A DNA stretch of 64,000 nucleotides from Pratylenchus scribneri (Eukaryota > Nematoda > Chromadorea > Rhabditida > Pratylenchidae), in the NCBI GenBank assembly GCA_030063045.1, contig JAQSEB010000031.1, forward strand, positions 2,666,001 through 2,730,000. Direction: 5' to 3'. Under the pieces are notes generated by a model. That model did not search any database. It had not been told where the DNA came from and saw only the letters and a list, made by a program, of their open reading frames with translations. This document shows positions 9,580 through 19,156 of this stretch, in pieces. The position numbers were made by a program, and so were the translations under genes. The first letter of the stretch is position 1. The number at the start of each line of letters is the position of its first letter.

Positions 9580-12500
9580 CTGAAAAATTAAATATAAAAA
9601 TTATTAGGAATTTTATGATTAAAAATTATAGTACTAATTTATTTAAGTGTAATGCATAAATTAATTATTTTATCACTTATGCATTTTTAAATTTATGTCT
9701 ATAAGTCTAGACCATGGATCTCAGAATGTACCCCTACGGGGGGCATTTGCCCCCTTTTTGAGATTTTGCCCCCTTTTGTGCCCCCCGAGCCGAGTTGCCC
9801 CCCAAATGCCCCCTTTTCATTTTTTGTTAAAATTTTCCCCAAATGGGTCTTTTTCTTTAAAATTTTTCTCTGCGCGGCCATTTTTTGATCTAATTTTTCG
9901 CTGCGCGGCCATTATTGGCAAAAATTTTCGCATTTTTGGCACTTTTTAAAACTGCCCCCCAAAATGCCCCCTTTTTAATGAAAATGCCCCCCAGATGCCC
10001 CCTTTTTTTCACCAAATGCCCCCCAAACCGAAAAACCATCTGAGATCCCTGGTCTAGACTCTAGACTTTTAAATTAAAAAATTATTATTCGTTTCTAATT
10101 TTTCTTAATTCTATTTTGTTATCTATGTAAAAATTTCAAAGAAATTTGAAATAACTTACTGGCAATATCACATTCGCTGTCTGTTTGACTTTGACCGGAA
10201 TTTGAATATTTCTCTCGAGGGCCAAAGTATCCCAAAAGTGCGCTGCTTTATGACGAACATGTTCCGGTGTTGGCAATGGAATGTTCTAAATTTCATAGAA
10301 GAAAATTATCAAAATAATACTCTTATTTTTTATGTTTTGCCCAGTTCTGATTTTTTGTGTTTTTGCCCTATTCTGATTTTTGTGTTTTTGCCCAATTCTG
10401 AATTTTTTGTGTATTTGCACTATTCTGATTTTTTGTGTTTTACCCCATTCTGATTTTTTGTGTTTTTGCACTATTCTGATTTTTATGTTTTTGCACTATT
10501 CTGATTTTTTGTGTTTTTGCCCAATTCTGAATTTTTTGTGTATTTGCACTATTCTGATTTTTTGTGTTTTACCCCATTCTGATTTTTTGTGTTTTTGCCC
10601 AATTCTGATTTTTTGTGTTTTTGCACTATTCTGATTTTTTGTGTTTTTGCACTATTCTGATTTTTAGTGTTTTTGCACTATTCTGATTTTTATGTTTTTG
10701 CATTATTCTGATTTTTTGTGTTTTTGCCCTATTCTGATTTTTGTGTTTTTGCCTTATTCTGATTTTTTGTGTTTTTGCCCAATTCTTATTTTGTGTTTTT
10801 GCTTTTTGCACTATTCTGATTTTTTGTGTTTTTGCACTATTCTGATTTTTCATATTTTTGCACTATTGCCCATTGCCCAATTCTGATTTTTCGTGTTTTT
10901 GCACTATTCGAATTTTTTGTGTTTTTGCACTATTCTGATTTTTTGTGTTTTTGCACTATTCTGATTTTTTGTGTTTTTGCACTATTCTGATTTTTCGTAT
11001 TTTTGCACTATTGCCCAATTCTGATTTTTTATGTTTTTGCAATATTCTGATTTTTAGTGTTTTTGCAGTATTCTGATTTTTTTTTTGCCCTATTCTGATT
11101 TTTTGTGTTTTTGCCCAATTCTGATTTTTTGTGTTTTTGCACTATTCTGATTTTTTGTGTTTTGCACTATTCTGATTTTTTGTGTTTTTGCACTGTTCTG
11201 ATTTTTTGTGTTTTTGCACTATTCTGATTTTTTGTGTTTTTGCCTCATTCTGATTTTTGTGTTTTTGCCCAATTCTGATTTTATGTGTTTTGCTCAATAA
11301 ATTCTGATATATATTTTATGTTTTGTACAATTTAGTAATGTATTTTAAACTTTCCACAAGAATTCCCAATTTTGCATAATTCACGTAATTATAAATACTC
11401 ACATTCATGGTCCAAATGGCTAGACTAATTTGTTGAATCACTTTCAATTGTTCATTTGGCAATTTCAATTTTTTCATCCGGAATTGCGCAGAACAAATCA
11501 CATGGCCATTTCCATTAATTGTACGCAATTTAATCATGGATGCCTTCATTTGAGTGTGTTTAGGAGCAAATATGGCCTTCGAGATTGGAATAAACATATA
11601 TTTGATCTGATGAATGAGTGAAATATTAAATATGTAATAAAATCGTTAAACGCGAAAATTTGATTAAATCTATATTTTAAATAAATTTAAAAAATCATTT
11701 TGAATTTTAATAATTTATGATAAGATTGAATTCTTACCAAAGTCATCAATGGTGGCAATACCATGGAATGATTCTGTTAAAAAAAGAAAATTATTAATAA
11801 AAGTGAATAGGTATGTATATATTTAAATATTTAATATTCTAAATAGAGTAGTTAAAATTCGTTTTAAATCGATATCAATATTTTTCAAAATCCGGCTTTA
11901 TATTTTTGCAAAAAAAATTAGGTTTCTCCTATTTTCAATTATTTTGAAGAACCCCATTCGGTAACTACTTTAATCTCTAAATAATAAGTTTCTTACCTTA
12001 ATTTCGCTGATGTTCACTAAAATGCATAGGCCAGACAAAATTTTGACGTTGGAAAAATCAGTGGCTCGAAAATATTTGCATAAATTTTGGAAATGGTCAG
12101 TTTCAATAATAATTGGTGAAATGTCAATATAGGCAGGCATTATTGGAGGTTGACCAAGAATTCCATTGAAAATTTTGCAAGGATTTGTAAGTAGATGACG
12201 TCGAAGAATGGAAGAAGTAATTGTCAGTTCCAATTGTTCCAAGAAAACATTTTTCCTTGCCATTTTTCTGTCTTCTCTTGGCAATTCTTCACTCTAAAAA
12301 AATTTTTTTTATTGGGATATTAAAATCAAATTTAATATTTGAAAAAAATTGAATTAAGATAAAAACCCACTTTTAAATTTGAATTGATAGCATTGCAGTG
12401 GATTTCCACCCATTTTCCAAAATCCTCATCTCCGATTGGCCCATAATGAGGATGAAGTGAGTCCATTTTAAGTTGACCATAATGTTTGAATGTGATTGTT

Positions 12501-14075
12501 CCTTTTTCCACTTTATTGATTTCATCAATGCGCAACTCAGTTGTCTGTAAAAATGAAAAAAAAAATATATTTTTTTATTCAAAATTATTTGTTTTTGTTC
12601 CTCAAAACATTTATGTTTTTGTTGTTATCCCAATTTCCAAATATTTTGTGTTTTTAGTTTCCCAAACATTTGTTTTTGTTCCTCCAAATATTTGTGTTTT
12701 TATTCCTCAAAACTTTTTGTGTTTTTGTTCATCCAAATATTTGTGTTTTTGTTCATTCAAACATTTGTGTTTTTGTTCATTCAAACATTTGTGTTTTTGT
12801 TTTGTTCATTCAAACATTTGTGTTTTTGTTCATTCAAACATTTGTGTTTTTGTTTTGTTCATTCAAACGTGTTTTTGTTCCTCCAAACATTTGTTTTTAT
12901 TCCTCAAAACTTTTTGTGTTTTTGTTCATCCAAATATTTGTGTTTTTATTCCTCAAAACTTTTTGTGTTTTTGTTCATCCAAATATGTGTTTTTGTTCCT
13001 CCAAACATTTGTGTTTTTGTATATCCAAACAATTATGTTTTTCACCCAAACATTTAACGACTTTACAATTTTTTTGAATTCTTTTTTCATATTTTTAAAA
13101 ATTTCCCACTAATAACTGACCGAATTATTCTCCAAAGAATCATTTCCACTTTTTTGCTGAACTCGAAATGCCACCAAACAAGCAAGGGAACGTCTAGATT
13201 TGCGCAATACCCAAAGATTTTTCTCCTTCTCATCAATAGCACAAAGTTTGGCAAATTGCTGGACTTTTTCATAAGGGCAAAGCACATTTTGCAGCATTTC
13301 TCGAGTATGAATCAATCGATCGACATTTGGAACTTTCTGTTAAAGAAAAATATTAAAGTAAAATCTATTTTTGTTATCGGGATTCCAGAAATTTGCTGCT
13401 ATAAAATTAAAATTTTCAAAAATTGTTTTTCTGTGAGTTTTTCTGCTGATCTCAAAGATGGTCAAGATATTGATCAGCTTTTTATTATCCGAAAAATTGG
13501 TTTTTCTTATCTAAAAACCTTAAGTTTTTCTTATCCAAAAAACCTTAAGTTTAAGTTTTTATTATCCAAAAAAACTTCATCTTCAAAATTCGCGATTCGG
13601 ATAAGCCAAATAGCATAAACCAGTGAATTTTTATAAATAAAATAATAAACCTCCGATGATGGTCCATCAATTTCATTTGCATCCTGGCCATCCTCTTCTC
13701 CCCAATCACTGAAATCATCTCCGTCATCCGTCTTATTGCTGCTCATCATATAATAAATCCCTCTCGGTGGTCCATTATTTTCATTTGCATTTACTTCCTG
13801 GCCATCCTCTTCCTCTTCTTCTCCCGAAACACTAATCTCAATTTCGGTGAGCGATTCCTCATCCTCATCACCATTATCTTCTTCCTGTTTAACTGTTGCT
13901 GCCGCCGCCGGCGCTGATGAAGTTGATGGCCCGGCCGTTTGAAATTGTAGTGCCCATTCCTGAATGCCATTAAAATTTGTTTGTAAATATTTATAAAAAA
14001 AACCTGTGTTTCTGATTTGGTCGGCCAACTCGCACCAAGCATTTCATTTTCGTTTTCTGCATTCATTGATGACAT
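9122..14075 (-). CDS. Unknown 574-aa protein, 10 exons, all introns phase 0
   Basis: Minus-strand exons: 14075-14004, 13959-13651, 13336-13121, 12544-12371, 12293-11997, 11773-11738, 11606-11403, 10285-10160, 9579-9448, 9280-9122. Every exon is a multiple of three and the total is 1,725 coding bases. The N-terminus (MSSMNAENENEMLG) is followed by an acidic region rich in Glu/Asp to about residue 125. Then comes an ordered region (IHTREMLQNVLCPYEKVQQF; FKHYGQLKMDSLHPHYGPIG; FLEQLELTITSSILRRHLL; SKAIFAPKHTQMKASMIKLR) of about 350 residues. The C-terminal tail is basic and Ser/Asn-rich. I recognise no family. The last two exons are near-identical copies of one module. An AG preceded by a T-rich run ends 8 nt upstream of the ATG and could be a trans-splice site. 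Introns hold a MITE and two minisatellites. Confidence 0.75.
9713..10051. mobile_element. hAT-like MITE, TSD GTCTAGAC
   Basis: Flanked by identical 8-bp GTCTAGAC at 9705-9712 and 10052-10059. Ends CATGGATCTCAGAATG and CCATCTGAGATCCCTG are inverse. The inside is made of C-rich blocks (TGCCCCCCAAATGCCCCC) and two CTGCGCGGCCATT modules. Sister of the copy at 14204. In an intron. Confidence 0.9.
10307..11310 (+). repeat. Minisatellite, unit about 25 bp (TGTTTTTGCACTATTCTGATT)
   Basis: About 40 imperfect copies of a T-rich unit fill the intron 10286-11402 of the minus-strand gene. The variants are GCACTATTCTG, GCCCAATTCTG and ACCCCATTCTG. The same unit in the same window orientation fills a phospholipase D intron at 33103-34010. 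Confidence 0.95.
12592..13062 (+). repeat. Minisatellite, unit about 23 bp (TTCATTCAAACATTTGTGTT)
   Basis: About 20 copies with variants TTCATCCAAATATTTG, TTCCTCCAAACATTTG and TTCCTCAAAACTTTTTG, filling the intron 12545-13120. Long open frames here are artefacts of the repeat. Confidence 0.95.
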
Positions 14076-14203
14076 CAAATAACTAAGAATTAAATCAATA
14101 TGGCTTTTTCTGCACTTTTCTTAAATTATAAATAAATTAGTATCGCCAAAATAGTAACAAACAATTAATAATTATTGTTAATTTTGGCTAATCAGTTATA
14201 AAC

Positions 14204-14573
14204 CAGGGTTGCCAGAATGTCCCCCCACGGGGGGCATTTGCCCCCTTTTTGAGATTTTGCCCCCTTTTGTGCCCCCCGAGCCGAGTTGCCCCCCAAATGC
14301 CCCCTTTTTAAAATTTTGTCATTTTTTCCCTATTTTATTATTTTTTGGTCTAATTTTTCGCTGCGCGGCAAATTTTTGGTCTAATTTTTCGCTGCGCGGC
14401 AAATTTTTGGTCTAGTTTTTCGCTGCGCGGCCATTATTGGAAAAATTTTTGCATTTTTGGCACTTTTTAAAAATGCCCCCCAAAATGCCCCCTTTTTTAC
14501 TGAAAATGCCCCCCAAATGCCCCCTTTTTTTTCCAAAATGCCCCCCAAAGTAAAAATCCATCTGGCAACCCTG
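14204..14573. mobile_element. hAT-like MITE, TSD TTATAAAC
   Basis: TTATAAAC flanks both sides (14196-14203 and 14574-14581). Ends CAGGGTTGCCAGAATG and CCATCTGGCAACCCTG are inverse. Three GCTGCGCGGC modules and C-rich blocks match the element at 9713. Lies just upstream of the 9122-14075 gene. Confidence 0.92.
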
Positions 14574-14682
14574 TTATAAACGGTTAATGATATTAAGAAG
14601 TAAATATATTATGTGCAAAAAGCCAAAAATACTAGTGCAAACTGCAAAGGGGAAGAGGAGGTTGGATTGCGTGAATGCTCAT

Positions 14683-15067
14683 TTCAGCGAAAAAGACAAA
14701 TAAGCGCAGTTCAGCGAAAATGGACATTTATCGAAATGTTTCGGTTTATAGGGATTAAACCAAAAAACCAATGATGTTTTTGGATTCAGCGTGTTGGAAA
14801 ACCCTTAAAAACATTTTCAAAACATACATTTATAAATGTTAAACTAACAAAAACATGGTTTGTTTGAAACAAAGGTCAAATAACAAAAACATGGATGTTT
14901 TAAATGTTTTAGCGTAAACAATTTATGTTTTGAAAATGTTTTTAAGGGTTTTCCAACACGCTGAATCCAAAAACATCATTGGTTTTTTGGTTTAATCCCT
15001 ATAAACCGAAATATTTCGATAAATGTCCATTTTCGCTGAACTGCGCTTATTTGTCTTTTTCGCTGAA
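14683..15067. mobile_element. Large foldback MITE, arms about 140 bp
   Basis: Left arm 14683-14823 (starts TTCAGCGAAAAAGACAAATA) is an almost perfect inverse of the right arm 14935-15067. The roughly 110-bp centre is AT-rich. Arms contain TTCAGCGTGTTGGAAAACCC. No clear target duplication. Related to 3195 and 15495. Confidence 0.9.
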
Positions 15068-15494
15068 CTGAGGCAGCACCATGGATTGGAGCTAATTCGA
15101 ATGAAAAGGGAATAAACTGGCTAAACCAGTCAACCGGCTGCTGACTGAAGCGTTTTGGCCGCTTAAATCGATTATCGCGATCGCGGGGAAATGTGAAACA
15201 GGGATGGGGTAAATGAAAAGATGAAAAGATGATCAGCTGATCACAAAGAATGGAATGTTTTAAACAATATATTTTATGGCTTTTATATTGATTAATTAAT
15301 AGAAACATTTTTTGGATTTTTTCTTAATTATTGAATTGTTTATGTTTTTAATTTCGAGGTTAGGGAAAAATGCGGAAGAAAAAAGTGCAAACTTGACAGT
15401 TGACAAAAAATCAGTGTAAGTCAAATTTGTCATTCCGGTTGATTAGGTCTTTTTTCAGTGTAGAAGATCTTCTTGGTTGGATTTGAATAATTAA

Positions 15495-15712
15495 GCGCAT
15501 TTCATGTTTCACACACCGAAAAAAGTCACGGAAAAGACATTTATTCCAAACCAGTTTTTGGCTATTTACAATGGTTAAACCAAAAAAAAAAAACAATTAT
15601 GTTTTCGGATTTAGCTTGTTGGAAAACCCTTAAAACCAGTTTCAACAAACTGGCAAAAACATGATTTGATTGAAATGTTTTAATTTTAACCGACTTTTTC
15701 GGTGAAATGCGC
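15495..15712. mobile_element. Decayed foldback MITE of the same family
   Basis: Left end GCGCATTTCA and right end TGAAATGCGC are inverse. GTTGGAAAACCCTTAAAACC matches the copies at 3195 and 14683. It lies within 100 bases of the F-box-like gene start. Confidence 0.7.
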
Positions 15713-15799
15713 AAACACGAATTTTAACAATTCTATAATATTTTAAACATATAATTTTAATTTAGACAAAACTAAATATCAATCAATCAATATTCAATT

Positions 15800-18423
15800 A
15801 TGGAAAACAACAATTTGGAATATAGCCGACGACCATTACCTCTTGAATTGCTCGTTGAAATGCATAAATGTTTGCCATTGGCCGATGCAATCAATGTTTT
15901 GGTGAATGTTCCATCCTTTGCATTTGTTGACATAAATAAGCCCAGAATGCTTCGCACAATTCGACAACTCAAAACGGTTTAAATAATTCAATTTATTTAT
16001 TACTACAAATTCTTTCAAAATAATTTATTGAATTCAAGTTGAAGAATCAACCAAATAAATCAGCAAAAATATAAAATTTTAACAAAATTAAATCATTTTT
16101 CTAGTCCCTGAATGAATATATTGGAGCATTGGTCAGTGGAAAATATGCGGGAGATGATCTAAAGGAATTGGTGATTCGCAATAAGAATGGAATTGAATGG
16201 CAACCACAATTTGATGCATTGTTGCGTTATGGAAGTTGGATGACATCGACACGAAAATTGGTTATCGATAGTGTTGGTGTGGTGCCAGAAAATTTTGTGG
16301 AAAAATTGCTCCTTCATTTGGCAAATTCAAGGTTTAATTTGAAAATTTATAATAAAGTTATATGGGTTTTTGATAAATGGATATTAAGAAAAAAAAAACA
16401 TTGAATTTGCGGAAAAGTTTAAACATTTTAGTGGTGGTTTGCCTACAATTACCTAAACCATATATACCGCATTGGATAGAGCTGGTCAAGACACGCATTG
16501 AATGGTATATAATTTGGTTATGGTTTAGTCAACAATTAAACGTTTTAAACCACATTTTGGTTTATTGGTTTAAAACTAAGTTTGGAATTGGTTAAAACCA
16601 TACCAAATCATAATCAAACGTCTAAAGATACGTCTTGATAAAATCTATCGAATGGGCATAGAGTTTGTAAGTCTAGGACAATCCACTAAACTAGTATAAA
16701 AACTTCTGCAATATTTTTTCTCCAAATTAAATATTTTCATTGATAAATAATTTCACAGTTCTACACAAATGATGCTCCAATTTGCGAATATAAAATTCCA
16801 TAGATGGACGACAGGGCCTCCATTGCCAACTTTTTTGGAGCCATTATTCAATGAGAAGCAATTTCAAATTGGAACCCGATGCTGTTTATTCGAATCTGTT
16901 CAATTGGAAACGGACGATGGCCAAATTTTGTGCATTCATGAAGGAGAATTGGTTACATATCGCTATGGAAAACACAGCAAATATGAATTGAGGCTGCTTA
17001 CAATGAACAAAATGAATGGGAATGAATGGTTTGAAATTACAATGTTTTTCGATTCTTCCAAGCAATTCATTCGGCAATTGAAATTCACACAATGGAAGAT
17101 GCAGGTTTACATATATTTTTGGGAATATTTTTAGGCAAATATAAAATAGCGAAAAGAATATAATGATTTATAACGGTTTAGAGTTCTATTTTAGACCACC
17201 AAACCATATAAACCCAATCAATAGAGCTCGTCAATTTGCATCATTTGATTATTCCCTTCGATTTAAGCAATTTTATCTTATTAGTTTTGAATCAAATTAT
17301 GGTTTAAAACCGTTTAATTGTTTGACCAAACCACCATTCAATGTGTGTCTTGACTAGCTCTATCCAATTTTGGGTATATTTTGTTTGTGAATATGTAGGA
17401 TAAACTATTAAACCGCTAAAATTATTTGGACATTTTCAATGGTGTTTTTTCCTACAAATTAATTACTATCAATATTTTTTAATATTTTCCATTTCAATGC
17501 AGTCTTTGAAGGATGTCGAAAAATTTATTCATGAGTACGAAAATCCATTCGAAGAAAAGGATGGCGGCAAAACATTGGTGGCAAAAAAGTGCATTTCTTC
17601 CAGTCACAATTTGGACTTGTTTTTGCGTCGTGGCGCCAGATTCACTCAATTTCGACATCTCAAAATAAACCAGTACTATTCTCTTTGGTTCTGTTGCCCT
17701 CAAGATGATTATGTCGATTATTTAATCAATTTTGTTTCCAATGCAAAGTAAATAAAAAAAAATTATATAAATTTTGGAATAATTATTTTTTATAGACATC
17801 CCGAGGAATTTCTTGAATCTATCGATTTTAAATTGCAAATAAAATGCTCTTATTCAATCAAAAATCTTTGGGAAATTTGTCAAAAAGAAATACCAAAAGG
17901 TATTAAAAAATTGATTCATTTAATTGATGAATTTTTTAAGGTGGAAAATTTGTGCATTTTGGCGAGAAAAAATTGAATATTTTATCGGCAAAGACAATGA
18001 AATCAAAAAAGACATGCTCGAAATCGAAATATTTGGCTGATCAAAAATTATTTGCAGAAAATTCATTGGAATTCACATTGGCCAATTTGCCAACTAATGG
18101 AGAATATTTATTCGATTTTTGCGTGGAATTTGGAAATCTTGGATTCAACGAATATGTTGCCGAATATGTTGGAAGAATTAAAATCCAAAAACGAAAGGTA
18201 AGAAATTTTTTATTAATTTGTGCTAAGCGAAATTTAAACTGAAAAATATTTTTTGCATACTATAAAAAATTTATTAAAAGTTGCCGACATTGTTGAATTG
18301 AATTGCAACGATCAAATTGAGAAGCAACTTGAAAAGAAGGCAGCAATAAATGATGACGATGATGGAGAAAAAGATGAAGATATGCCAACATGTTCGAGCA
18401 AAATTATGAAGAAATTTAAATGA
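15800..18423 (+). CDS. F-box-like protein, 7 or more exons
   Basis: Exons 15800-15976, 16105-16331, 16759-17103, 17503-17747, 17796-17899 and 17941-18197 join in consistent phase. Residues 9-50 (RRPLPLELLVEMHKCLPLAD, then NVLVNVPSFAFV) have the Pro-Leu-Glu-Leu-Leu opening of an F-box, the SKP1-binding motif of SCF ubiquitin ligases. The remaining 370 or so residues form an ordered but unrecognised region, as in the large nematode F-box families. The 3' end is unclear: after the donor at 18198 the acceptor AAAAG at 18280 gives a quick stop. A downstream AG at 18324 would instead keep an acidic tail frame (DDDDGEKDEDMP) open to TGA at 18423. Introns 3 and 4 each carry a foldback repeat. Substrate unknown. 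Confidence 0.6.
16436..16700. repeat. Intronic foldback repeat copy
   Basis: Contains AAACCATATATACCGCATTG and the mirrored CTTGATAAAATCTATCGAATG with TAAGTCTAGGACAATCCACT. Fills most of the intron 16332-16758. Confidence 0.75.
17160..17420. repeat. Intronic foldback repeat copy
   Basis: Begins GATTTATAACGGTTTAGAGT and shows ACCACCAAACCATATAAACC and TTGACTAGCTCTATCCAATT. Fills the intron 17104-17502. Confidence 0.75.
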
Positions 18424-18590
18424 TTGAATGGAATTGGATGATTGGAATAAAAACTGAATATTCCGACGATTTTAATTTAAATGTTTTCATGCTATTTAAA
18501 TCTTCAATACATAAATCTCATTTGTTTGGAACATTATTGAACTATTGATTTTATTGACTAAATTAATGCCAATTTATTTGATGCAAAACA

Positions 18591-19040
18591 TTTTGAAAAG
18601 GGTAGGGTTTTTTTTTGCCGAAAGATTTGGGTTCTTTTGCCGAGAGATTGGGTTCTTTGCCGAGAGATCATTTTTTTGGGTATAACTTTTTTGTGCTTGA
18701 TCCCAGACCCCCAAACCATTTAGCCATTTTATAGAGCTCATCGAGACCCGTCGATTGATATATAGTTTGTCGAAGTTTGGTTCAAAACTAAAAGAGTTAT
18801 AAACCAAAAACCAAAATATGGTTTAAACGGTTTAATACTTTGAATTTTGGCCAAATCTCGACAAAATATATACCATTCGATGCGCCTTGACGAGATCTAT
18901 AAAATGGGTAAAAGGTTTGGGGGTCTGGGATCAAGCACAAAAAAGTTATACCCAAAAAACTGATCTCTCGGCAAAAGAACCCAATCTCTCGGCAAAAGAA
19001 CCCAAATCTTTCGGCAAAAAAAACTTTTCTCTTTTGAAAA
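18591..19040. mobile_element. Long foldback element, 450 bp
   Basis: Arms of about 155-170 bp (18591-18760 and 18885-19040) are near-perfect inverses, with boxes GCCGAGAGATTGGGTTCTTT, GGGTATAACTTTTTTGTGCT and TTGATCCCAGACCCCCAAAC. Its inner part is the same sequence as the intronic foldback repeats, which look like internally deleted relatives. Sits between the F-box-like and GSKIP-domain genes. Confidence 0.88.
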
Positions 19041-19156
19041 ATTTGTTGAGGCCATTCAAATTCAATATCAATTCTTATATATATATATTTATTTTAATTC
19101 CCAATTTTTTGTTGATTTTTTAAATCTTGTTTACCTTTTTTTGGATTAATAATAAA

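Noticed and set aside
10202..10886. Repeated [14 protein letters not shown] frames on both strands
   Set aside because: Minisatellite translation, not protein-coding.
12486..13112. 208-codon frame rich in CFVFVPP-like repeats
   Set aside because: Reads through a 23-bp minisatellite in an intron of the opposite-strand gene; frames in all three phases look alike.
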